64,000 nucleotides of DNA from the NCBI GenBank assembly GCA_024516035.1, contig CM044966.1:3283811-3347810 (forward strand), given 5' to 3'. Made by a program: the position numbers and the translations under genes. The notes below the pieces were generated by a model that searched no databases, had not been told where the DNA came from, and saw only the letters and a list, made by a program, of their open reading frames with translations. This DNA comes from Bactericera cockerelli. Lineage: Eukaryota > Arthropoda > Insecta > Hemiptera > Triozidae. Of the stretch, positions 51,119-61,676 are shown piece after piece (the first letter of the stretch is position 1; each line of letters opens with the position of its first letter).

Positions 51119-52034
51119 ATGTTACGGAACATTTTCATCTTGGTGCTTTTTCTGATTGTTCTGAAAGTGAGTTAATCTTCAATAGAAGAAGGCTTGCGAT
51201 TTCCAGGTAAAGAATTCTATAAAATTGGGGCATTTATCTTTTATATAAGTAGTGTGTGTGTGTGTGCGTGTGTGTGATGTATGGTTGGTGAGTGTGTGTG
51301 ATGTATGGTTGGTGAGTGTGTGTGATGTATAGGTGGTGAGTGTGTGTGATGTATAGGTGGTGTGGGTGTGATGGCTTGGTGAAGCGGGTGCAGCCCGCTG
51401 GTAGTGTATACAACGTGGCATCGACGGCGACGCTGGCTTTTTTTTTTTTTTTTTTTGGTTTTAACGTCGCTTTCAACTGCATGGTCATTTGGTCATATCA
51501 CGACGGGGGTGTTACCCTCCATTCGCAGGAAACTCACAAACCTGCTACCCACATTATCCTCACCCAGCCTGGGTCGGGCCGGAATGCCAGCATCACGAAG
51601 TCTTCACCTTCGCTGGACGTTGCTTAACTTCGGTGATCCAACGAGAACCGGTGCATTCAACGCGCCATCGACGCTGGCTTGCTTTATTCTTTCAGGCCAA
51701 CATATCGTCGGCAGTGTCCAACCAATGACACAGGGGCAACTCTACCGAAACCTTTTCAGCGTCAGAGGACACATGGAAAGATATGCGATGGTTCGCAGTG
51801 CGCATGCGCCAAGTCCTCGAGAAGCCAGGGACAGCACGGGAGAGGTGGGACCGGCTGAAATACGAGGATGCTATGAAGCGGCGAAGGAGAAGATTGAAAA
51901 GAGAGACCATCATTGAGCGGCAGATAAGAGAGCAGGAAGAAGCGGAGAGGGCGAGACAAGCCAAACTGATGGCGAGAAGGGCAGTGGAGGCAGACGCGTG
52001 GGTTGGTGGGAAGAGAGAGTGGCGGAGGCGCTGA
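51119..52034 (+). CDS. candidate small secreted, arginine-rich protein gene
   Basis: Exon 1 (51119-51166) encodes MLRNIFILVLFLIVLK, a clear signal-peptide start, then donor GTGAGT in phase 0. The acceptor 'tttattctttcag' at 51695 opens exon 2 in phase with ANISSAVSNQ, then TGA (51726-51728). The same frame then stays open to 52034: HRGNSTETFSASEDTWKDMR, MRQVLEKPGTARERWDRLKY, RRRRRLKRETIIERQIREQE and ending GGKREWRRR. Either the protein is only 26 aa, or TGA is read through (followed by C), or a different acceptor is used, for example at 51759 giving RQRTHGKICDGSQCACAK. The basic part is rich in Arg/Glu and likely helical. The intron carries a 5S/SINE B composite and a (TG)n tract. Possible poly(A) signal AATAAA at 52289. 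Confidence 0.45.
51240..51375 (+). repeat. TG-rich minisatellite with donor-like units
   Basis: Units of about 24-26 bp, 'gtgtgtgatgtatggttggt' and 'gagtgtgtgtgatgtatagg', contain GGTGAGT at 51288, 51312 and 51337, resembling the exon 1 donor AAAGTGAGT about 120 bp upstream. Confidence 0.7.
51440..51680 (-). repeat. SINE with 5S-like head and SINE B body
   Basis: On the minus strand the head 51675-51595 reads 'accggttctcgttggatcac' and 'cgaagttaagcaacgtccag'. The body 51590-51470 has 'gacccaggctgggtgaggat' and 'gcgaatggagggtaacaccc'. It ends at a T run (A tail) at 51438-51457. Confidence 0.8.
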
Positions 52035-52275
52035 GTAAGAAGAGCGGGAGGTGGAATCTGTGAGACTTCTCACACATTCCACCTCCCGCTCCTCCCACTT
52101 ACCGCCTCCGCCACTCTCTCTTCCCACCAACCCACGCGTCCACCTCCACTGCCCTTCTCACCTCCACTGTCCTGCTCGCCTCCGTCGGTTTGGCTTGTCT
52201 CGCCCTCTTCTCTTCTTCCTGATCTCTCATCTGCCGCTCAATGATGGTCTCTCTTTTCAATATATCTATATATCT
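51890..52275. repeat. inverted duplication of the secreted-protein exon end
   Basis: The coding end (51890-52052) is mirrored at 52078-52265 with a 25-bp spacer around 52065. The minus copy stays open and reads LKRETIIERQMRDQEEEKRA then RQAKPTEASRTVEVRRAVEV and DAWVGGKREWRRR; its difference from the plus copy is an in-frame insertion of seven residues. 3' transcripts would form a strong hairpin. Confidence 0.9.
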
Positions 52276-52534
52276 TATATTATTTCTGAATAAAATTTCA
52301 ATTATTTGTTTCAAAGTTTTTTCATTTCTTTACTTTCGATTATAATTCCGTGCATAAACGATAAAAGATAGCAAAATTTTCATGAGAATCAACACCCCCA
52401 AAATCCAGCATCTTTCTCCTTCACTGATAATGTATCTTCAATCTGGATGTATCTTCAATCTGGATAATGTATCTTCAATCACTAAATATCACTAAACCAG
52501 CATCTCTCTACTTTCACACACATACAGATAATGT

Positions 52535-52675
52535 ATCTTCAATCATGAGTAGTATGGCATAGGTCCACTAAATATCACTAAATGAATGTGTGTTCCGGTT
52601 CCGGAATGCCAGCATCACGAAGTCTTCACCTAGCTGAACGTTGCTCAACTTCGGTGATCCTACGAGAACCGGCTA
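52535..52675 (-). repeat. 5S-headed SINE, empty site of the 45.06-kb MITE
   Basis: On the minus strand: head 52672-52605 ('ggatcaccgaagttgagcaa' region) and body 'agtggacctatgccatacta' then 'ctcatgattgaag'. At the equivalent position the copy at 45.3 kb has the MITE inserted at CATGAG. Confidence 0.75.
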
Positions 52676-52734
52676 ATAATTGTCCTTACAAGGAGGCTAA
52701 TAGGTATAATTATGACGAGGGCCCTCAGAACCAA

Positions 52735-53695
52735 GCCAATGCGCCGGTCTACTCCCTGTTTATAGTCCCCCCGCCAGACTGCTGGTCTACTCCCTGTTTA
52801 TAGTCCCCCAGCTAGACTGCTGGTCTACTCCCCGTTTATAGTCCCCCAGCTAGACTGCTGGTCTACTCCCTTTTTATAGTCCCCCAGCCAGACTGCTGGT
52901 CTACTCCCCGTTTATAGTCCCCCAGCCAGACTGCTGGTCTACTCCCCGTTTATAGTTCCCCAACTAGACTGCTGGTCTACTCTTTGTTTATAGTCCCCCA
53001 GCCAGACTGCCAGTATACTCCCTTTTTATAGTCCCCCACTGCTGGTCTACTCCCTCTTTAAAGTCCCCCACTGCTGGTCTACTCCCTGTTTATAGTCCCC
53101 CCGCCAGACTGCTGGTCTACTCCCTGTTTATAGTCCCCCCAGCCAGACTGCTGGTCTACTCCCCGTTTATAGTCCCCCAGCCAGACTGCTGGTCTACTCC
53201 CCGTTTATAGTTCCCCAACTAGACTGCTGGTCTACTCTTTGTTTGTAGTCCCCCAGCCAGACTGCCAGTATACTCCCTTTTTATAGTCCCCCACTGCTGG
53301 TCTACTCCCTCTTTAAAGTCCCCCACTGCTGGTCTACTCCCTGTTTATAGTCCCCCACTGCCGGTCTACTTGCTGTTTATAGTCCCCCACTGCTGGTCTA
53401 CTCCCTGTTTATAGTCCCCCACTGCTGGTCTACTCCCTATTTATAGTACCCCACTGTTGGTCTACTCCCTGTTTATAGTCCCCCACTGCCGGTCTACTCC
53501 CTGTTCATAGTTCTACACTGCTGGTCTACTCCCTGTTTATAGTCCTCCACTGCTAGTATACTCCCTTTTTATAGTCCCTCACTGCTGGTCTACTGTCTGT
53601 TTATAGACCCCACTGCTGGTCTACTCCCTGTTTATAGTACCCCACCGCTGGTCTACTTCCTGTTTATAGTCCCCCAACAGACTACTAATCATCGA
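52735..53695 (+). repeat. satellite array, mixed 45-bp and 33-bp units
   Basis: More than 20 units of 'actgctggtctactccctgt' and 'ttatagtcccccagccag'. The left part has about 45-bp units with 'agccag', and the right part (from about 53030) has shorter units of about 32-35 bp lacking it. A block of several units (about 52860-53060) is repeated at 53110-53310, so segments were amplified together. Confidence 0.9.
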
Positions 53696-53869
53696 AAAAA
53701 ACCATCCAAATTTGAAATTGATTTCCAGGCCTGAGGCTAGGCAGATCATCAAGGGTGTTGTGTCCTGGGGCTTCAAAAAAAGTAACGAGTTTGGGCCACC
53801 TAATGACTGCCCCCATTAAAGGGTCTAGTCACCCTTTCGATACCAGAGACCTGTATGAATAAATAATAA

Positions 53870-54365
53870 TAAAATCGCCTTATTTATTCTGCACATTCAG
53901 GACTATTTTTTTTTTTTTACATACAATGAGCATAATAATAAAAGTTATAAACAAAGCCTGATCAAGGGTGGTAATAATGCCTGTGGTAATAAGGGTGGTA
54001 ATAATTTATTCCAACCTGTTGCTGTGGAAACCATGGGTGCTTGGAGCGTGGAATCTAAAAAATGGTAAGACCATTTGGGAAAGAAATTGATTGGAATTAC
54101 GGGTGATCCCCGTTCCAATCATTTTCTTTACCAAAAAATTGGTCTGGCCATTCAAAGAGGAAATGCTTCTTGCATCCTCGGTTCCCTTCCGGAAGGACGG
54201 TCCCTGGGACAAGTATTTTATATTTATTAAAACTAAATAAAACATTACTCTTAAAAAAAATAATAATAACAATGCCTTCGCCACCATCGAGCCCCATTAT
54301 TCCAGCAGTAAGCCCAAGACGTATTATTATGTGGTCAAATTCCCAAAGTATTATGTGATTCTTAT
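53870..54365. repeat. SINE D fragments and a small inverted unit
   Basis: D body fragments at 53873-53905 and 54288-54345 ('ccccattattccagcagtaa'). A tail-module fragment ('atcaagggtggtaataatgc') lies at 53953 and 54005. 54000-54240 is otherwise unassigned; no gene. Confidence 0.5.
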
Positions 54366-54394
54366 TCTTTGTGTTATTATCATACCCAATTACC

Positions 54395-54530
54395 CATCTT
54401 AGTAGCTTGATCGATAAGGCAGCGGACTTGTAACCTGGAGATCGGTGGTTCAAGTCCCGGTTTTAGCGTATAGATTTAGGAAAGCGAGTTTGAGTAGTTG
54501 TGATATCACGATTGTGAATAACATTATATC
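54395..54530 (+). repeat. SINE A copy
   Basis: 'agtagcttgatcgataaggc', 'ggtggttcaagtcccggttt', 'gagtagttgtgatatcacga'. Confidence 0.75.
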
Positions 54531-54664
54531 ACAATTTCAGTGGGTAACACAGAAGGAACAAAATCAAATGCTTGCGAACATAAGGAAATGATTTAAAGTC
54601 GAAAAAGAGCAGTAACTTTTCACTCTACCTTTTCCTTCATACCTTTTACTTTTATATGTTTGAC

Positions 54665-54875
54665 TGACCTCAGTAGCGTGATCGATAAGGCAGCGGACGT
54701 GTAACCTGGAGGTCGGAGGTACAAATCCCGGTTTCAGCGTAGATTTGGTAAACTGAATTTGAGTACCTACCTAGTTGTGATATCACAAAAATAATTGGCA
54801 CAAATATGATAACTTTTTTTTTTTTTTTAAGAGAGATTTATAACAATCGAAGTCCTTGCCCCTTTTTGCGTTTAC
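54665..54875 (+). repeat. SINE A copy followed by repeat K
   Basis: SINE A 54665-54812 ('gacctcagtagcgtgatcga', 'ggcacaaatatgataactt'), then a T run and 'gagatttataacaatcgaag', a diverged repeat K. Confidence 0.7.
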
Positions 54876-55500
54876 TTCTTGCCATTGCTCGCACGAGCAA
54901 AGAAAAGTAGCAATCTTTTTTTGTGAAATCGGTCCATATTTACAGGTTCAAATCTGACCATCAGAAGTGAACAGGTACCTATTCCTAATGAAAAAAAATA
55001 ATTCATTGGGTACTTAGTTCCTAGTCTATCTACTTACCCTGGTTTAAAAATTACACCCTGAGGCGGTCTTGATTCTAGAAAAATCTCCTCACTTTACAGT
55101 AAAGTTATGACTGAGAGATTCATAACTCACAACGTATGTATTTTACTTCCGAGAAATTTCTAATATTAGAAATCGGTATACAGATTATTTTTAAAATCTA
55201 TGTATAATGTAGAGAAAACTGTATTTTAGCATTTAAAACATATTTGAAAAAAATCGTTTAAGCTGTTTTGGAGATACAAGTGATTTAGTATAAAATCTCA
55301 AAATTGCCACGTGTATACAATGTGAACCAATCACGAGGAAGTATTGTGTCTATAATTATTGATAGTGTTTTTTCATTACATTTAGTTGGAATTGACGCGA
55401 TAGGTTATGTAATACTTTCTGTATAAGGGATGTTCATCAACAAATGCTTTATTTTATATTTACTTTTTCTCAATGTTCCTCAACAGGGTTAGAGTTTTTA
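54876..55500. other. AT-rich DNA
   Basis: 'agctgttttggagatacaag' with 'tgatttagtataaaatctca' at 55260 also occurs at 49790, so a further dispersed element is present. No gene. Confidence 0.4.
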
Positions 55501-55509
55501 TTATTATTA

Positions 55510-55835
55510 TTATTATCTGATCTGGTTGCAGGGTTTTCAGAGAAACCCTTAACAATTAACACTGCGGCCTAATCTATTGTGACCAGTTGATTCTATTTGG
55601 TTTTAACGTCTTGATTTGAGATAGGTAGCCGGGACGAGGGTTTTACCCTCCATTCGCCGGGAATCGTACCAGCTACGCACATTAAACCCACCCAGCCTGG
55701 GTAGGGCCGGAAATACCAGGATCACGTTATTAAAGGGGAACGAATTTTCTTCGAAAAGTCTGCTCCAACCAGGAGTCAAACTCGAGACCTCTGGACTATG
55801 GGCAGTTGTCATAACCGTTACGCCATGGAGGCTGG
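55510..55835 (-). repeat. SINE B copy (reverse)
   Basis: Tail 'ctgatctggttgcagggttt', body 'cacccagcctgggtagggcc' and head 'ccgttacgccatggaggctg'. Confidence 0.8.
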
Positions 55836-55984
55836 CAGGGTAAGAGTTCATCTTGGATCCTGTTGGGTTGTCTCTCTAGTTCTCATTGATTTTGACTTCC
55901 CAATTCTTGCAGGTCGAGCGGCTACCTAGAATTCCAATTTATTATCTTTTGAAATAGGTAGGTAAAAATATGTACGATAAATAT

Positions 55985-56100
55985 TACTACTTTCCTTTTC
56001 ACATTAGAAGGAAAGTATGGTATTCGTAGAAAATATTTGACTCACCCAGTGTTTTTTCGCGTATTAGATGGGAAGAATGCTGGTATAGTTTATTTTTTTC
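55985..56100 (+). mobile_element. fragment of the 'ctttcctt' element family
   Basis: 'tactactttccttttcacat' and 'aaggaaagtatggtattcgt' with 'ttgactcacccagtg' resemble the ends at 28240 and 49000. Confidence 0.45.
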
Positions 56101-56510
56101 ACACATATTTTTTTAAGCGAGGTGAATCCCAAGATTTGTTATTTTTTTTACCTCCGCATTTGAAGTAACCTTTTTTGAAGCCTCTTTTTTAGGCGAATGG
56201 TAGTACGCCCCGATTCGAAACCTTCTTTATGTGCTTGTAATTTTCTGACCTCGTCGATTTTGGCTTTTTTTGGTATATATTTATCGGGAATTGCGATTTC
56301 GCCTTTTAGAGTTGGAGTAAAGATTGCAAATTTTAGGAACAAAGGTAGGTATTTATATTGATGTCTTATACAATGTCACATGTCACACATATAGAAGTCT
56401 TATACATTGTCCCTATATATGTACCATGTTTTATCAAATAATAAAAGGGCTAGACCCATAATTATTTTATTTAAAAAAAAGGAATTTATATTATCTACCC
56501 ATCTATTCTT
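56101..56510. other. AT-rich DNA, nothing recognised
   Basis: A minus-strand frame 56342-56148 (MFLKFAIFTPTLKGEIAIPD, KYIPKKAKIDEVRKLQAHKE) has no splice context or recognised domain; it may be a decayed element. Confidence 0.3.
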
Positions 56511-56511
56511 G

Positions 56512-56640
56512 GTAATTCGTGGCAGAGTTAGCGCTCTAGACATTGCACGCATGGTGACCTGGCTAAACAAAGCATCATCAAGGGTGGTGACAATGCCTTT
56601 GGCATTCTCTTCCGCATCACTCAGATCACTCTAATGATCT
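56512..56640 (+). repeat. SINE G fragment and tail-module fragment
   Basis: 'gcacgcatggtgacctggct' at 56545, then 'atcatcaagggtggtgacaa'. Confidence 0.5.
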
Positions 56641-56756
56641 ACTTTTCTTCTGTTGAAGTTATATATTCAATACTCAATACTTTCAGTCATTCAGTGTTGG
56701 TACGTACCTCCTTTTCTTATTTATACCTAAAGTGAAGATAGTGTTTTCAGGACTCA

Positions 56757-57300
56757 CCAGCCTCCGTGGCGTAACGGTTATGACTACTGCCCGTAGTACA
56801 GAGATCCTGAGTTCGATTCCCGGTCGGAGCAGAATTTTCACACAAAAAATTCTGTTCCCTCCGTAGGTACATGTGAGACTGGCATTTCCGGTTCTACCCA
56901 GGCTGGCTGAGGTTAATGTGGGTAGCTGGTACAATTCCCAGCGAATGGTGGGTAAAACCTCCGTCCTCATCCAGGACGTTAAATCAAATATAATCGTTGA
57001 CGTTAGGTAGGGCTTCCAGCCGTAATAATGAGGCAAAACCAACCAACCTCAACCATGAGGTTTAACAACGTCGACCCTGCTCAAGCGGGATAAGACAGAA
57101 TAAAAGAGGACACATATACATACCTAAAAATAATAATAGCTTCTCTTACTCTGTCTTATCCCGCTTGAGCAGGGTCGAAGTTGTTCAACCTCATGGTACA
57201 ACGCCGTACAACGGTGTCAAAACCAACCAACCTAAACCATGAGGTTGAACAATGTCGACCCTGCTCAAGCGGGATAAGACAGAGTAAAAGAAGAAGAAGA
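56757..57300 (+). repeat. SINE B with long tail, partly duplicated and inverted
   Basis: SINE B 56757-57115. The tail end is then repeated in reverse (57135-57195, 'tgtcttatcccgcttgagca') and forward (57210-57295, 'aaccatgaggttgaacaatg'). Confidence 0.75.
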
Positions 57301-57309
57301 CTGCACTCA

Positions 57310-58135
57310 GGACTCACCAGATTACACAGACGGATTTCAGGAATTCACTCCATACCGTAAACTCCAAGCCGTTTTGTGTGTGTATTTTTTCCAACCATTT
57401 TATTACATCTGTGCGCGATCCTTCCGATCCATTCGCTTCAAAGTGAGAATTCTTTCAAAGAGAAAAAATAAAAATAAAAAATGATAACAATAATCGAAAA
57501 TACCTACCTACCTAATTCAATATTGAAAAAAAAAAAATAACTCCGCTTAAACCACACACATAAAAATTCATCGATGTTTTTCTTCAATTGGAGCCGCGAA
57601 ATTTTGGAGATTCTTTTTTTTGTATCTCATTGTACGTTTACGTTTAATCAACATGAACAGTTCGACGTATTTTTTACCGTTCTTGTTTGCGTCTTTTTAT
57701 TTCTTAATTAATTAACGTGCTTAATATTATTTGACATCATTAATGCTTTTAATCGTCCGATTTTTTTAAACAAAAGTTTAACTCGATTTGTGAGAGTATT
57801 AATTGATTAAAGTAAAACCGAAAATTAATTAAATAAATTCAATATTTTCTCGATCATTTACTTTAAAATACCGCTATTACCTATATCTTTTTTTTTGTTG
57901 TCTAATATTCTTGGTTCATTTGGATTTTTTCAATTGGTCAAATCAGTGTGATTCAGTGCGTGTTGGCTCATAATGGTCATTTTAATTCGTGATTAGTTCA
58001 AAATGGTTTTTAAATAATTAAGATTAAATTTTCTTTTATATTTTTTAAATGTTTTAAAATGTCTCTGGACTACTATACTTTTTACCGAATTAAGATTATA
58101 ATATGTATATATATTTTTTTTAATAATTGAGAATA
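57310..58135. other. very AT-rich DNA, nothing recognised
   Basis: No supported exon and no matched repeat. Poly-A/T runs only. Confidence 0.35.
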
Positions 58136-58137
58136 TT

Positions 58138-58325
58138 ATTATTATACAACGCTTTATTAGGTATAAATGGACATTATGTACATAGAAATAATTAATTTAA
58201 CAATGAAAAAAATGGAAACAATATATACAATGAAAATGAAAAAGAATAGAAAATATATAAAAACATAAGTCCTAACTAAAGGGCGGGGTTATTGCCTATG
58301 GCAATCTCTTCCATCCAACCCTTTA
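58138..58325 (-). repeat. SINE tail module (reverse)
   Basis: 'tatacaacgctttattaggt' through 'gggcggggttattgcctatg' and 'caatctcttccatccaaccc'. Nearly identical to 40513-40670. Confidence 0.7.
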
Positions 58326-58734
58326 GGCATAATCATTTAGGCATTTTATTTTGTACATTCGAGCAATATTTTTTTTTAAATTAAGGTGCTTTAACATCAG
58401 TGGTCATACGCACTGTAAGCCATAATATTTAACTATCTTTTATTCACTATTTCAATTAATTTCCTTATCGGTTTTCATGTTAGATTGTGGATGTGCAAAA
58501 TTTTCAATTTACTTTTACTGACTAACTTAATTTGTAAGACATAAAGTTGGGATTTTTTTAAAATAAAATAATAAAATATCCAAGTAATTTCTATTTCATA
58601 CATTAAACCAGTGAAGTTGGATCACTGAAGACTTTTCTAAGAAGTATCTAACTCCTTCATCTCATGTAGACCTTGAGAGGATCGGCACGAACGACCATAC
58701 AATATTTGGTTAAAGTACCCAATAAACAAAAAAA

Positions 58735-58870
58735 AAGGCAGGAAATTTAAGTAAAGTAAAGGATATAGCTGAGCCAGACTCCGTGGCATAATGGTTGTGA
58801 CTACTGCCCGTAGTCCAGAGGTCTCGAGTTCGACTCCCGGAAAACCCTGCAACCAGGTTTATGGACAAAG
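58735..58870 (+). repeat. SINE B head fragment
   Basis: 'gactccgtggcataatggtt', 'gtctcgagttcgactcccgg', then directly 'aaaccctgcaaccaggttta'; the body is deleted. The 50 bp before it match the 50 bp before the copy at 49110 ('ggatatagctgagc'), so both lie in copies of the same larger element. Confidence 0.7.
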
Positions 58871-58964
58871 GATTGCTGTTATTTGTTGTAAAAAAACCCA
58901 GTGGGTATAACAATAGTCAAAAATAAAAATAACGTTTAAAATATATAACTAAAACTATTTTATA

Positions 58965-60800
58965 CAGGGTGTCCCGTATACAGATGCAAATATTTTGAGG
59001 GTAGGTTCAGCCCACCATGGACTATCATATGAGCGAAACTTGCAGTGGGGCATTTTGCTTCGTTAAAGAGTTATGGCCAAATCCCTGTTTTTTCCCACAG
59101 GTCTAGAGGTCACTTAGATCGATGAACGTTTTTAAAGAAATGGTAGCCAGTAAGTAATTTTTGACTTCATGTATGGATAGTCATGCATATTTCCCTTGAA
59201 ATGTAGTTGGTTGCATGAAAAAATATTGAAAGACCAAAGAGATATTTAATCATAAGTTCAATATTTTTCTAAATTTCGATTTTTCCCTGTTTTCCCTTTC
59301 GTGAATTTAGAGTACTTCTACAATTGCAATTCTGCGTATCACTAGGTAAAAAAATACCCTTTGCTATTTTGTTTCAATAAATACAAAGTTCTTTCAGACG
59401 CGTGAAGGAACGAATGAGATACGCCTTATCAAACGGCACCAGAACGAGAGAAACACATCTTTCAAATTTTGAATCTGGGCGCTATTGCATTTTGAAGAAC
59501 AGTCGATGCCTGAAGCGGTCTGTGTGACTATTTTTGTGCCAACTGCAAGTATTATAAATGAAAATTTTCTGAGTACAATTAGTTCTATTAACCAACTATA
59601 TCAATCAAATCTAATAGTTAAAATAACAAGGCGATCAATTTGTTCGGTGGAAGAGAAAGCCACAAGCTTTAAACCTCGCCCTTGGTTCGCTACATATTCT
59701 TTTGGGTTCTTTTCATTTCATGTCCTGTGTTGCAGAATGTATCATGTTTGTAGTTTATCAATAAACTACAAACATGTATCACTGTATCACCACCCTTGAT
59801 CAGTCTTTGTTTATATTTATTTCACAAATTGTTACCATGTTCATTGTAAAAAAAAATGTAAAGAAAGCTTGGCCCAATTGTTTATAAAATAAAAATAAAG
59901 TATTAATAGTAATAGTAACCCTAAGGTTGGATGTTCGAGTTTTACCCAAGGTTAATTTTCGGCACTATTTGTTATGTTTTTGATATCATGATTGTGATAA
60001 ACACAAAAATGATATTTTTATTTTTACTTCAAAAAACAAAATCATAATTTTTGTTGGTAGCACAGAGTCTTTCTCCATGTGTATTCTTTTTCCATAATTA
60101 CACCACTGGTTGCTGCTTTCGTTGCAGCCTCTCTCATTTTTCCTCATGATAACCCTGTGATTCCGTAACCGCATTCACATAAAAGTTCACACCGACCGAC
60201 CACTGTGAATGATCAATTTCCCTCTGTTAAACATCCCAGAGCAGTGTATTTATACCTCAAATTACGCGCCAATTCTGTTAAAATTCAGCCAACTTTGAAT
60301 TTTCCATCAAGATTCAGAAGTGTTTTTTGAGCTTTGTGTGTACTGCGTTCCATGATCTTTAAAGTAATATAAATGAGCTTTCTTTTTTATAAAACTAAAC
60401 ATAATAGGGTATTTTTTTAACTAGTGATACGCAGAATTGCAATTGTAGAAGTACTCTAAATTCACGAAAGGGAAAACAGGGAAAAATCAAATTTTAGAAA
60501 AGTATTGAACTTATGATTAAATATCTCTCTGGTCTTTCAATATTTTTTTATGCAACCAACTGCATTTCAAGGGAAATATGCATGACTCTCCATACATGAA
60601 GTCAAAAATTACTTACTGGCTATCATTTCTTTAAAAACGTGCATCGATCCAAGTGACCTCTAGACCTGTGGGAAAAACAGGGATTTGGCCATAACTCTTT
60701 AACGAAGCAAAATGCCCCACTGCAAGTTTCGCTCATATGATAGTCCACGGTGGGCTGAACCTACCCTCAAAATATTTGCATCTGTATACGGGACACCCTG
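58965..60800. mobile_element. foldback element with 0.4-kb inverted arms, TA target
   Basis: Left arm 58965-59362 and right arm 60403-60800 are near-identical reverse complements starting CAGGGTGTCCCGTATACAGA, each bordered by TA. The 1.04-kb centre has no recognised gene; it contains a tail-module-like segment (59640-59700), a 'catgtttgtagtttatcaat' palindrome at 59745-59777 and a SINE A tail-like 'gatatcatgattgtgataaa' at 59980. Confidence 0.9.
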
Positions 60801-60804
60801 TATA

Positions 60805-61370
60805 TGAGAAATCATCTATAAATAATATAATTTTTATTTATATGTAAAACAATGTGTCATCTTTTTTCATTGGAAGCACTGACAGTATGCTTCCAGCATT
60901 GCCTCTTTGAGTGGCAATGCTGCTTTTTTACTAATTTTCCTGAGAAATTACATTCTAATAATCTGTTCCAGATATTCTTTTTTACTATAGGGACTGAAAT
61001 GCTGCTTTTTTACTAATTTTCCTCCTGGCTTGAGTTTTTTTTATAATTTTAAAGTAAAATACCGTAATATCAAAAAGTAAAATACCTTTATACCGTAATA
61101 TCAAAAAGAAGCTCATATATTTCAATTTTCAATTTGTAGAAATAATTAGGTACAGTAAGTAAAAAATATTTACTTCCTATAATTACTTCAGACAAATTTC
61201 TAATATTAGAGATCGGAAGTAGTTTTTGAATACGAGTATATTTACCTATTGGAAATCTTTTTCTTTAATTTTCATTACTGAAGCAAACTTTCTGAACAAC
61301 GATGTTTTTCTAACTAAAAAATTCCTGATAATAATGAAAACATAATTCAACAAAAACCTGGCCATCCAAT
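60805..61370. other. AT-rich DNA, nothing recognised
   Basis: 'ctgctttttta ctaattttcct' is repeated at 60931 and 61000, and 'aaaataccgtaatatcaaaa' at 61055 and 61090. No gene. Confidence 0.35.
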
Positions 61371-61676
61371 CTTTTTTATAGATATTTATTTACAGAGGAG
61401 ACTTAACAATCAGAGTCCTTGCTCCTATCCAATATTTAATTCCTACAATCCACATTTTAATAAAAAAATAAATGGTAATTGGTGATTTGGTACTCAAGTG
61501 GTTAACGCGCTAGTCTGATAATCCAGGAAGCGTAGGGATTCGTGGGTTCGGATAGCACCCAATGCATGAATTTTTCCTCATTAATTTGAGTTTGTGACCA
61601 CATAATAATAAGACTCTGAGGGTTAGGTGGTAATAGAAAATGCTGTGAGCATTAACCTCGCCTGGTGGTTACTTTC

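Noticed and set aside
45370..51675. Functional 5S rRNA genes
   Set aside because: Only parts of the 5S sequence are present, with several changes, attached to SINE bodies and A-rich ends.
51404..51916. 170-codon plus-strand frame
   Set aside because: Its first half is the reverse strand of a 5S/SINE B composite, and it does not fit the phase of the signal-peptide exon.
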